In this document: piece by piece, positions 25,127-32,703 of the stretch
How the letters are laid out: each line of letters starts with the position of its first letter
How positions within the stretch are numbered: the stretch's first letter is position 1
Assembly (NCBI GenBank): GCA_030433075.1
Contig: JAUILI010000014.1
Location: 1-40,367, forward strand
Direction of reading: 5' to 3'
DNA length: 40,367 nt
From: Gammaproteobacteria bacterium
GTDB lineage: Bacteria > Pseudomonadota > Gammaproteobacteria > Pseudomonadales > Azotimanducaceae
Notes under the pieces: generated by a model
Told to the model about the DNA's origin: nothing
The model's input: the letters and a program-made list of their open reading frames with translations, nothing else
The model's database searches: none
Program-made: the position numbers and the translations under genes

Positions 25127-25150
25127 GGCCGGCTGTCGGGAACGGAGCTG

Positions 25151-25819
25151 CTAGCCTTCTTGGCTTCCCGGGGCGGTCATACCGCCCACGAGGTAGTCCA
25201 GCAGGCGCTCGTAGCTGGCTTGAGCGCTGCTCGTGTGCAGATCCCCGAGGGAGGTCTTTTTCCAGGTGCCGCCGGCGGCTAGGCCGTGCAAGGTGAGGCT
25301 CCAGGAATAGATATAGCGGGTGCGTCGCTCCTGCTCTCCCAGCTCGGGCAGGGCCTTAGCCAGCAGCGCATCGAGACGGGCGGGGGTGCCGTGGGCGTCC
25401 TGATTCAGGAGCGTTTGCGTATCCGGGTCGATGTCCGTGTGTAGCCGCGCCAGGAAGAGCACGCCGTGCCGCCCCACCTGCGGATCTTCATAGAGGCGGA
25501 TGTAGGGCCAGTAATTCGCGCCGAGAATCTCCCGAACGGTGAGCGTCTCGCCCGCGGCGGCGCGGGCTTCTAGGTTGTTCACCATGGGCACGCGATGCAC
25601 GTCGAGCTGACCCTTCAGGAACTCGATGATCGCCTTGACCATCCCCATTTTTGAGCCGAAGTGATAATGCACGGCGGAGGCGTTCCGGGCGCCGGCATGG
25701 GCGTTGATGGTGCGCATGGAGACGGCGTCGAGGCCCTGGGTGGAGAACAGCTCAAGGCCCGAGAGAATCAGGCTGGCTTTCGTATCGCCACGGACGGCAT
25801 CGAGGGCGGATTCGGACAC
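25151..25819 (-). CDS. TetR/AcrR-family transcriptional regulator
   Basis: 222 residues from a GTG at 25817-25819 that has AAGGA nine bases upstream; the frame continues into tesA but without a better start. The N-terminal helix-turn-helix is clear at about 24-60 (ELFSTQGLDAVSMRTINAHAG, then HYHFGSKMGMVKAI). The C-terminal part is the variable ligand-binding and dimer domain. Regulators of this type repress neighbouring genes until a small hydrophobic ligand binds. Candidates here are the SDR gene it faces and tesA, which lies just upstream on the same strand (16 bases). No operator palindrome could be assigned. Confidence 0.88.
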   Translation of the reverse strand: MSESALDAVRGDTKASLILSGLELFSTQGLDAVSMRTINAHAGARNASAVHYHFGSKMGMVKAIIEFLKGQLDVHRVPMVNNLEARAAAGETLTVREILGANYWPYIRLYEDPQVGRHGVLFLARLHTDIDPDTQTLLNQDAHGTPARLDALLAKALPELGEQERRTRYIYSWSLTLHGLAAGGTWKKTSLGDLHTSSAQASYERLLDYLVGGMTAPGSQEG

Positions 25820-25835
25820 GGACAAGGATCCTTTT

Positions 25836-26504
25836 TTAGGGGAGTGTAGCAGCCTCACGACTTTCCTGGGGCGCCATGTCTGCGGCGCCTTCGCCCAGGA
25901 GGGGGGCGAGGGCGGGCCAGAGCGCTTCAAGCATCAGGGGCTGGGCCTTGGCGGTGGGATGGATGCCGTCGGCCTGCATCATGTCCTCGTCCAGGGGAAG
26001 GAGGGATCGGGTGAAGGGGACCAGCCGCACTTCCTCTGCCGCGGCGACGGCCTCGAAGGCCCCTTGGAAGGCCCGGACGTAGCGGGGCCCATAGTTGGGG
26101 GGGAGGGGGATGGAGACCAGCAGGACTTCGGCGCCCGTGGCCTTAATGGTTTTCACCATTTCGCTTAAGTTGCTGTGAATTTGCCCGATCGGGTACCCTC
26201 GCAAACCGTCGTTGCCGCCAAGCTCGAGGACGACCACGTCCGGCGCTTGGCGGCTAAGAACATCGCTTAAGCGCCGTAGGCCCCCCCGGGTGGTCTCCCC
26301 GCTAATCGAGGCATTAATCACCGCCACGGGCAGGCCCGCTGCCTGCGTCCGTTCGGCGAGCAGGGCCACCCAGCCTTCGCCCGCTTGAAGGCCGTAGCCC
26401 GCACTGAGGCTATCTCCGAAAACCAGCACCTTCCGGTCCTCTGCCTGCGCTTCGAGCAGGGAGAGGATCAGCAGGAGCATGAGCAAGGGTAGGCGTAGCG
26501 TCAT
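25836..26504 (-). CDS. tesA: Acyl-CoA thioesterase I / arylesterase / lysophospholipase L1, GDSL type
   Basis: 222 residues from the ATG at 26502-26504, giving a clean signal peptide (MTLRLPLLMLLLILSLLEAQA), so periplasmic. An SGNH hydrolase with Ser32 in FGDSLSAGYG, Gly in ASISGETT, Asn98 in GGND and Asp179/His182 in DGIHPT, all four family blocks intact. It hydrolyses acyl-thioesters and lysophospholipids. It is divergent from ybbA-ybbP, the same arrangement as in E. coli, where the three products are thought to work together on membrane-associated lipophilic substrates. Its start codon overlaps the ybbA start codon within a shared CATG. A longer start at 26525 would spoil the signal peptide. 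Confidence 0.93.
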   Translation of the reverse strand: MTLRLPLLMLLLILSLLEAQAEDRKVLVFGDSLSAGYGLQAGEGWVALLAERTQAAGLPVAVINASISGETTRGGLRRLSDVLSRQAPDVVVLELGGNDGLRGYPIGQIHSNLSEMVKTIKATGAEVLLVSIPLPPNYGPRYVRAFQGAFEAVAAAEEVRLVPFTRSLLPLDEDMMQADGIHPTAKAQPLMLEALWPALAPLLGEGAADMAPQESREAATLP

Positions 26505-27201
26505 GGAATCGGATCGTCCTGTCATTTTATCCGCCCGGAACCTGGGCAAGCGCCTGGCGCTTGGGGATGAGCAGCTATCCATCCTTACGGGGATCGATCT
26601 TGAGATCAAGGCAGGGGATAGCGTCGCCCTCGTAGGGGCCTCGGGCTCGGGAAAAACCACGCTCCTGGGCCTTTTGGCAGGCCTCGATACGCCCACGGAA
26701 GGGGAGGTTCGCTTTGCAGGCCAGCCCTTTAGTTCGGAGTCCGAGGATCGCCGGGCAGCCCTCCGGGCCGAGGGCATCGCCTTTGTCTTTCAGAACTTTC
26801 AGCTCCTGGGCGCCCTCACGGCTCTGGAGAACGTCATGATTCCCCTGGAGCTTGCGGGGCGGGAGGCCCCGGAGACGCTGGCCCGCAGCTATCTGGAGCG
26901 GGTGGGCCTGGGAGACCGAGCCCGCCATACGCCGCGCCAGCTCTCCGGGGGGGAGCAGCAGCGGGTGGCCCTGGCCCGGGCCTTCGCCGCCCAGCCCAAG
27001 CTCCTCTTCGCTGATGAGCCCACGGGCAATCTGGACCAGGCCACGGGGCAGCGCATTGCCGATTTACTGTTTGAATTAAACGCAGAAGCCCAGACCACCC
27101 TGGTGCTGGTCACCCACGACCCCGCCCTCGCGGCCCGCTGCGATCGAGCCCTGCGCGTCGAGGCGGGGCAGCTGCGTCCCGAGCAGGAACTGACTCCGTG
27201 A
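26503..27201 (+). CDS. ybbA: ABC transporter ATP-binding protein YbbA
   Basis: 232 residues from the ATG at 26503. Walker A GASGSGKT at 45-52, Q-loop FVFQNFQ, signature LSGGEQQ at 147-153, Walker B LLFADEP at 167-173, and switch His in VTHD. The sequence is close to E. coli YbbA, including the LSILTGIDLEIKAGDSVAL region. It powers the membrane partner YbbP (MacB/LolD-like type VII ABC system). An alternative ATG at 26479 has a near AGGAGC but would extend the protein beyond the family's usual N-terminus and deeper into tesA. It overlaps ybbP by four bases (GTGA). Confidence 0.93.
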   Translation: MESDRPVILSARNLGKRLALGDEQLSILTGIDLEIKAGDSVALVGASGSGKTTLLGLLAGLDTPTEGEVRFAGQPFSSESEDRRAALRAEGIAFVFQNFQLLGALTALENVMIPLELAGREAPETLARSYLERVGLGDRARHTPRQLSGGEQQRVALARAFAAQPKLLFADEPTGNLDQATGQRIADLLFELNAEAQTTLVLVTHDPALAARCDRALRVEAGQLRPEQELTP

Positions 27202-29675
27202 GCCGCGGCCTTGCGCAGCGCATGCTTCGCCGGCATTGGCGGGGCGGGGAGTTAAGGCTCCTCGCCGCAGCGCTGCTTCTGGCGATCACCACGGTTACGG
27301 GCATTTCCCTCTTCGTGGACCGGCTCGAGCGGGCTCTCGTGCTCGAGGCCAGCGCCTTTCTGGCCGCGGACCGGCGCATCGAAGGGCGAGAGGTCCCCCC
27401 GGAGGCCTGGGAGGCCGAGGCCCAGGCCCTGGGCCTGGCGACGGCGCGCACCGTGGGGTTCACCTCCATGGCCTTTTCCGATCTCGATGCCCTTCTAGTA
27501 TCGGTGCAGGCCGTTTCATCGACCTATCCCCTGCGCGGCGCCTTAAAAACGGCCAGCAATCCCCTGGCCGCGGGCGCCGTCACTACGGATACCCCGGCCC
27601 CGGGAACGCTATGGGCGGCACCCCGGGTGCTCCTGTCTCTGGGCCTGGAGGTGGGGGCGACCCTCGATCTAGGGGCCGCGTCCCTGCGCATCGACCGGGT
27701 GCTGACCGATACGCCGGATCAGGGCGGGAACTTCTTGCTGGCTCCCCGGGTGCTCATGGCCATAGAGGATGTGGCCAAAACCCAGGTGCTGCGCCCCGGG
27801 GCCCGGGTGGAGCACGCGCTGCTTCTTGCGGGCCCGGAATCGGCCCTCGGGGCCTTCGAGGCGCAGCTTCCGGCGGATTTTGACGCGCGCTTTGATCTTG
27901 AGGACGTGCGCACCGGAAACCGGAGCCTGGGACGGGCCTTGGAGCGGGCGGAGCGCTTTCTTCGCCTCGGGGGCCTCATGGCCGTGCTGTTGGCCAGCCT
28001 TGCCGTGGCCCTCGCAGCGTCGCGCTATGCGGCCCAGCAAGCCGACGCGGTGGCGGTGATGAAAACCTTGGGCGCCTCCAGCGGCACCATTCGGCGCCTC
28101 TATCTTGGGCAGCTCTTTCAGCTGGGCGCGCTGGTGACCGGGCTGGCCCTGGGCCTGGCCTACGGGGTTCAGGAGGCGCTGTTTACGCTGCTGGCCGCCT
28201 ATGTGCCCGTGGCGCTGCCGGCGCCGGGCTGGGTGCCCTGGGTGCTGGGGACGCTAACGGGCTGGCTGTGCCTGCTGGCCTTTGCTCTGCCGCCCCTTCT
28301 CGAGCTTGAGACGGTGACGCCGGTGCGCGTGCTGCGCCGCGATCTGGCCCAGGCCTCCCGGAAGGGGCCGCTCTATCGAGGGCTGGGGCTCCTGGCCCTC
28401 CTGGGGCTCCTCTTCGCCTACGCGGGGAGCGCTCAGCTCGCGGGCTGGGTGCTCCTGGGCCTTGGCGGCACCTCGGCCTTTTTTGCGGCGCTCGCCTTTG
28501 TCCTGCTTCGAAGCGGACGGGTGCTGGGAATGCAGGCCGGGCGCGCCTGGCGCTTGGGCCTCGCGGCGCTGTCCCGGCGTCAGGGGGCCAGCATCGTGCA
28601 AATGCTGGTCTTTGGCACGGCGCTCATGCTCCTCCTCACCCTGACCGTGCTGCGTAGCTCGCTCCTTGATAGCTGGCGGGCTCAGCTTCCCGAGGGGGCG
28701 CCCAATCATTTCGTGCTGAATTTGGACAGCGAGGATCGGGCGGCCTTTCAGCAAGCCCTCGAAGCCCAGGGCGTTGCCCCCCAGCCGGCCTTCCCCATGA
28801 CTCGAGGGCGGATCACGGCGGTGAATGGGGAGGTCCTCGACCCGAAGGCCAGCCGCGCCGCGGCCCGGCTCACGGAGGAGCGGAACTTAAGCTGGAGCGG
28901 CCCCTTGCCCGAGGGCAATGAGGTCGTGGCGGGCCAGTGGTGGGCGGCCGCGGGGGCAGCCCCCGGGCTGTCCCTCGAGGCGGATTTTGCCGAGAATGTG
29001 GGGCTCACCCTGGGGGATCGGGTCACCCTCGAGGTGGGGGATCAGCGCTTTGATCTGCCTCTAGTGGCGCTGCGCCGCGTGGCCTGGGACTCCCTGCGCC
29101 CGAACTTCTTTCTGCTCCTTTCGCCGGGCTTGCTCCAAGATCGAGACGCCACCTACCTCACGAGCTTCTTCCTGCCGCCGGAGCAGCAAAGCGCGCTGCC
29201 GACCCTCCTTCGCGCATTCCCCAGCGTCAGCATCATTGCTGTAGATGGGCTCATCGCTCAGCTTCAGCAAATCGTCGCCCGGGTCTCCATCGCCGTCGAG
29301 GTCGTACTCTTTTTGGTGCTGGGGGCGGGGGCCCTGGTGCTTCTCGCCTCGATTCAGTCGACCATGGATGAGCGCCTTCGGGAGTACGGCCTGCTGCGCG
29401 CCCTCGGAGGCAGCCGGCAGCGCCTTCAAGGGGCGCTGGTGGTGGAATTTGCTACCCTCGGGGTCTTCTCGGGCATGCTGGCGGCCCTGGGCGCTGAACT
29501 AATGATCTGGGCAATGGAAACGCAACTCTTCGGTCTTCCGGCGCAGAGCCACGGAATCCTCTGGTTCCTGGGCCCCGTGCTGGGGGTGGCGCTGGTGCTC
29601 ACCCTTGGGCTCCTGGCCACCCGCAAGGTGGTTTCCGTGCCGCCCCTCACTGTCCTTCGGGAGCACGGGGCGTGA
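27198..29675 (+). CDS. ybbP: FtsX-like ABC transporter permease YbbP
   Basis: 825 residues from a GTG overlapping the ybbA stop (GTGA). Hydrophobic helices near 20-40, 256-276, 304-324, 345-368, 396-437, 466-487, and three more in the last 130 residues, with two large extracytoplasmic domains between them, give the ten-helix duplicated FtsX plan of YbbP. The FtsX-type region before the first cluster's end (AVMKTLGASSGTIRRLYLGQ) and its C-terminal echo (YGLLRALGGSRQRLQGAL) mark the coupling helices that contact YbbA. This class moves no substrate through a channel but drives periplasmic mechanics or lipid extraction. It overlaps the bax-like gene by four bases. Confidence 0.93.
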   Translation: MSRGLAQRMLRRHWRGGELRLLAAALLLAITTVTGISLFVDRLERALVLEASAFLAADRRIEGREVPPEAWEAEAQALGLATARTVGFTSMAFSDLDALLVSVQAVSSTYPLRGALKTASNPLAAGAVTTDTPAPGTLWAAPRVLLSLGLEVGATLDLGAASLRIDRVLTDTPDQGGNFLLAPRVLMAIEDVAKTQVLRPGARVEHALLLAGPESALGAFEAQLPADFDARFDLEDVRTGNRSLGRALERAERFLRLGGLMAVLLASLAVALAASRYAAQQADAVAVMKTLGASSGTIRRLYLGQLFQLGALVTGLALGLAYGVQEALFTLLAAYVPVALPAPGWVPWVLGTLTGWLCLLAFALPPLLELETVTPVRVLRRDLAQASRKGPLYRGLGLLALLGLLFAYAGSAQLAGWVLLGLGGTSAFFAALAFVLLRSGRVLGMQAGRAWRLGLAALSRRQGASIVQMLVFGTALMLLLTLTVLRSSLLDSWRAQLPEGAPNHFVLNLDSEDRAAFQQALEAQGVAPQPAFPMTRGRITAVNGEVLDPKASRAAARLTEERNLSWSGPLPEGNEVVAGQWWAAAGAAPGLSLEADFAENVGLTLGDRVTLEVGDQRFDLPLVALRRVAWDSLRPNFFLLLSPGLLQDRDATYLTSFFLPPEQQSALPTLLRAFPSVSIIAVDGLIAQLQQIVARVSIAVEVVLFLVLGAGALVLLASIQSTMDERLREYGLLRALGGSRQRLQGALVVEFATLGVFSGMLAALGAELMIWAMETQLFGLPAQSHGILWFLGPVLGVALVLTLGLLATRKVVSVPPLTVLREHGA

Positions 29676-30496
29676 AAACGCTGCGGGCGCTTCTGGCGCG
29701 CCTTAAGGGGCTGCCGCGGCCGTCGCCTCGGCACTGGCAGGGCCTTGGCGCGGCGCTCGCGGTGCTGGCCGTGCTCCTGTGGTGGGCCGGGGAGGGCCCG
29801 CAGGAGGATGCCTCGGCGCCCTCCGCCTCCGGCCCGGCCCCGGAGCAGGTCCCGGATTTTGCCGCGCTGCCGACCGTGAGTGCTCGGAAAGCGGCTTTCT
29901 TCGCCTTCCTTCTGCCGCGCATCGAGGCAGAGAATCAACGTATCGATGAACTCCGGGCCCGCATCGAGGCGCTCCTACGCGCGGAAGGGCCCTGGGACGG
30001 GGCGACGGAGGCGTGGCTGGCAGCCCTTGAGGAGCGCTACGGCTTATCGTCCCCCGGGGCCGGCCCTGATCGTCTGCCTCGCTTGCTTCGCCGCGTGGAT
30101 CGCATCCCCCCGTCCCTGGCCCTCGCCCAGGCCGCCACGGAGTCGGCCTGGGGCACGTCGCGCTTCGCCCAGGTGGGTCGGAACTTCTTTGGCCAGTGGT
30201 GCTACAGCCAGGGGTGCGGCCTTGTGCCTCTGCTACGGCCAGAAGGCTCGGAGCACGAAGTGCGACTCTTTGAGCACTCCGCCGATTCCGTGGTGAGCTA
30301 CATGCATAACCTCAATAGCCACCCCGCTCATCGTTCCTTCCGCGTGCTGCGAGCCGCGGCGCGGCGCGAGGGGCGCCCCCTGTCCGGGGAACTGCTCGCC
30401 CCCGGTCTTTTGCGCTATTCCGAGCGGCGGGCGGCTTACGTGGCCGATCTTCTCGCCATCATGCGCTTTAATCGGCTCGGGCGCTTCGATCACTAG
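29672..30496 (+). CDS. Bax-like glucosaminidase-domain protein
   Basis: 274 residues from a GTG overlapping the ybbP stop (GTGA). A short basic N-terminus and one membrane helix at about 24-38 anchor it in the inner membrane with the rest in the periplasm. After an Ala/Pro-rich linker, the domain at about 65-270 matches the Bax / mannosyl-glycoprotein endo-beta-N-acetylglucosaminidase family, with the probable catalytic Glu157 in AQAATESAWGTSRFA and the FFGQWCYSQGCG segment. It probably cleaves peptidoglycan glycan strands. Coupling to tesA-ybbAP suggests an envelope role. Its stop shares CTAG with the stop of the converging deacetylase gene. Confidence 0.88.
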   Translation: MKTLRALLARLKGLPRPSPRHWQGLGAALAVLAVLLWWAGEGPQEDASAPSASGPAPEQVPDFAALPTVSARKAAFFAFLLPRIEAENQRIDELRARIEALLRAEGPWDGATEAWLAALEERYGLSSPGAGPDRLPRLLRRVDRIPPSLALAQAATESAWGTSRFAQVGRNFFGQWCYSQGCGLVPLLRPEGSEHEVRLFEHSADSVVSYMHNLNSHPAHRSFRVLRAAARREGRPLSGELLAPGLLRYSERRAAYVADLLAIMRFNRLGRFDH

Positions 30497-31569
30497 GGGA
30501 GGCGGAGCAGCGGTTGGGATAGCCAATGCCAGCGCCCTCCCGGTCCCTGGGCCGTGCAGTTGAAACGGCTTCGCCCCAGGGGAAGGGGGGCGGGCGCCGA
30601 AGCGTCCACCCGGCTGCCCTCCCGCGTCGTGGGAATCGCGCCTTGACCACTTAAGTAGCACTGCACCGGTCCCCGGTGCGCTTCGGGGAAGCGCAGGGTA
30701 AAGCGCAGCGTGGGGCGGTCGACTTCCCGGGGCAAAATCATCGAGGTCGGGCTTTCAATGGTGGCCGCGAGGGCCTTCATGGTGAGCTTAGGGCGCAGGC
30801 TTGTGAGATCCCCATAAATTCCGGAAGCGGGAAATCGAGGGAGGGCCTGGGGGTCGCTGCCCGCCCAAAGGGGGCCTGAGTGCTGGCCGAACGCCGCGTA
30901 GCCTTGGGTCTTCAGCCAGGCTTGGAGCGGCGGTGCAAATTCCCCATAGGGGTAGGCGAAAAGCTTAGGCTGGGGGCCGAGCTCGCCGTCGATGCGCCGC
31001 TGGGCTTCAAGGACCTGGGTCTCGAGGTAGGTTTCATAGGCCGGCGCCGCCGGGTCCGGGAGTCCCTGGCTTTCGCCGCGCACCATGTAGTCGTGGCGCA
31101 GGCCGTGGTTGCCGATGGTCGCCCCCTCGGCCGTCAGCCGCCGAAGCTGGTCCCAGGACAGAAAACCGCCATGGCGCCCATCGATGGGCTCGGGGTTCAC
31201 GAAAATGGTGTAGGGCCAGCCCCGGGCGTGGAGCAGGGGATGGGCCGCCTCCGCAATGCTTTCGTAGGCATCGTCGAAGGTGATGGCAAGCGCCGTCTCC
31301 GGTAAAGTGCGCCCCGCTCGGAGCGCATCGAGCGCCTCCGGAAGGGAGAGCAAGGTGGCTCTGCTCGCTTCGATCGCTTCGAGGTGGGCAGCAAATTGCC
31401 CGGGCGTGACGGAGGTGCTGGCCGGGGTGTCTGTGGCCACGAAATGGTATTGCAGCACCACCACGCTGGGCGGCAGGGTGTCGCCGGCGCCCAGGGCAGC
31501 GCCGCCAAGAAGCGCGAGGCTCCCAAGGAGGGCGCATCGCAGCCAACGATGAAAGGATGGGCTTAGCAT
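30493..31569 (-). CDS. Polysaccharide deacetylase (NodB-like)
   Basis: 358 residues from the ATG at 31567-31569, which has GGAG eight bases upstream; an in-frame GTG lies nine bases earlier. A signal peptide ends near GAALGAG (28), so it is exported. The NodB homology domain carries Asp99-Asp100 in TFDDAYESI and the metal ligands His155 and His159 in GNHGLRHD, so it is likely active on N- or O-acetylated sugars in the envelope. A C-terminal extension of about 80 residues (from about 275) looks like a beta-rich accessory domain. It has no spacer on either side: its start codon overlaps that of ttcA and its stop overlaps that of the bax-like gene. Confidence 0.9.
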   Translation of the reverse strand: MLSPSFHRWLRCALLGSLALLGGAALGAGDTLPPSVVVLQYHFVATDTPASTSVTPGQFAAHLEAIEASRATLLSLPEALDALRAGRTLPETALAITFDDAYESIAEAAHPLLHARGWPYTIFVNPEPIDGRHGGFLSWDQLRRLTAEGATIGNHGLRHDYMVRGESQGLPDPAAPAYETYLETQVLEAQRRIDGELGPQPKLFAYPYGEFAPPLQAWLKTQGYAAFGQHSGPLWAGSDPQALPRFPASGIYGDLTSLRPKLTMKALAATIESPTSMILPREVDRPTLRFTLRFPEAHRGPVQCYLSGQGAIPTTREGSRVDASAPAPLPLGRSRFNCTAQGPGGRWHWLSQPLLRLP

Positions 31570-32401
31570 GGCAACCACTCCGGCTTATGAACGCGCCAAG
31601 CTTCAAAAGCGGCTTCGCCGCCAGGTCGGGCAGGCCATCGCCGATTACGCCATGATCGAGGCGGGCGATCGCGTGATGGTGTGCCTTTCCGGGGGAAAGG
31701 ACTCCTACACCCTTCTCGATATCTTACGCCAGCTTCAGGCCACGGCGCCCATCGACTTCGAGCTCGTGGCGGTGAATCTCGATCAGAAGCAGCCGAATTT
31801 CCCCGAGCACGTGCTGCCCACCTACCTCGAGGGGCTGGGCATCGAATATCACATCATCGAGCAGGACACCTACAGCGTGGTGAAGGCGCTGACCCCCGAG
31901 GGCAAGACCTATTGCCCGGTGTGCTCGCGCATGCGCCGCGGGGCGCTCTATAACTTTGCCCGGCGCATTGGGGCGACCAAGGTGGCCCTGGGTCATCACC
32001 TCGATGACATCGTGGAAACGCTTTTTTTGAACCTCTTCCATGGCGCCACCCTAAAGGCCATGCCGCCGAAGCTTTTGTCCGACGACGGGGACCACATCCT
32101 CATCCGCCCCCTGGCCTACTGCCGGGAGAAGGACATCGCGCGCTGGGCCGAGGTTCAGGCCTTTCCCATCATTCCCTGCGATCTTTGCGGTAGCCAGGAC
32201 GGCCTGGAGCGCCAGGTGATTAAGCGCATGCTCGCCGAATGGGAGCGCGCCCACCCCGCGCGCATCGAAAAGATTGCCGGGGCCCTGCGCCGGGTCGTGC
32301 CCTCCCATCTCATGGACCGGGAGCTCTTTGACTTTGCGGGCCTCGATGCGGAGCGGGCAGCGCGCCCTGAAGCGCTTCGCATCCCCGTCAAGGAAGCCTA
32401 A
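31568..32401 (+). CDS. ttcA: tRNA 2-thiocytidine(32) synthetase TtcA
   Basis: 277 residues. Inserts sulfur into cytidine 32 of several tRNAs, using ATP and an iron-sulfur cluster. The PP-loop SGGKDS is at 41-46, the first CxxC (Cys116, Cys119) in [11 protein letters not shown] and the second (Cys204, Cys207) in [10 protein letters not shown], and [14 protein letters not shown] is nearly as in E. coli. AAGGA lies ten bases before the ATG, inside the coding sequence of the divergent deacetylase gene. It is shorter at the C-terminus than E. coli TtcA (311). yheU follows one base after the stop. Confidence 0.96.
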   Translation: MATTPAYERAKLQKRLRRQVGQAIADYAMIEAGDRVMVCLSGGKDSYTLLDILRQLQATAPIDFELVAVNLDQKQPNFPEHVLPTYLEGLGIEYHIIEQDTYSVVKALTPEGKTYCPVCSRMRRGALYNFARRIGATKVALGHHLDDIVETLFLNLFHGATLKAMPPKLLSDDGDHILIRPLAYCREKDIARWAEVQAFPIIPCDLCGSQDGLERQVIKRMLAEWERAHPARIEKIAGALRRVVPSHLMDRELFDFAGLDAERAARPEALRIPVKEA

Positions 32402-32402
32402 G

Positions 32403-32633
32403 GTGCCCATCGCCATTCCCCTGGAGGCTCTGGATGAGGAGACGCTCCAGGCGGTGCTTGAGGCCTTCGTAACGGAAGAGGGCACGGACTACGGACACCG
32501 GGACTACAGCCTGGAAGAAAAGGTGGCGGCGGTGCGCGGCCAGCTTACCCAGGGGACGGCCGTGCTGTGCTATGACGAGGCGACGGAGTCCGTGACGGTC
32601 CTCCCGAAGGATCAGCTCCCCGCCGATTTTTAG
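32403..32633 (+). CDS. yheU: YheU family protein (UPF0270)
   Basis: 76 residues from a GTG at 32403, one base after the ttcA stop, with AAGGA at the end of ttcA acting as ribosome binding site. The pattern IPLEALDEETLQAVLEAFVTE, GTDYG, and VRGQLTQGTAVLCYDE matches YheU of E. coli closely in length and order. Function unknown; an acidic small cytoplasmic protein. Probably translated together with ttcA. Confidence 0.88.
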   Translation: MPIAIPLEALDEETLQAVLEAFVTEEGTDYGHRDYSLEEKVAAVRGQLTQGTAVLCYDEATESVTVLPKDQLPADF

Positions 32634-32668
32634 GGCCCATTGCTGGCTCCAGGGCCCTGCGCTATGGT
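32632..32668 (+). promoter_or_regulatory. Promoter with embedded inverted repeat before the TonB receptor gene
   Basis: TTGCTG (32640-32645), a 17-base spacer and TATGGT (32663-32668) make a reasonable sigma70 promoter with a leader of about 29 bases. The spacer is interrupted by a perfect inverted repeat: AGGGCCC (32632-32638) and GGGCCCT (32652-32658) with a 13-base loop that spans the -35 box. The repeat could be an operator, or a weak terminator stem for yheU, since it begins right at the yheU stop; no T-run follows it. Confidence 0.4.
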
Positions 32669-32703
32669 CCTGCGCCGTTCCTGCTAACGCTTGGAGAGAC
32701 CCC

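Noticed and set aside
25127..25150. Terminator between the SDR and TetR genes
   Set aside because: Only broken complementarity (AAGGC with GCCTT and a partial GGCT/AGC extension), no T-run.
26479..26502. Earlier ATG for ybbA
   Set aside because: It has AGGAGC too close to the ATG for good spacing and would add eight residues absent from the usual YbbA start; kept only as a possibility.
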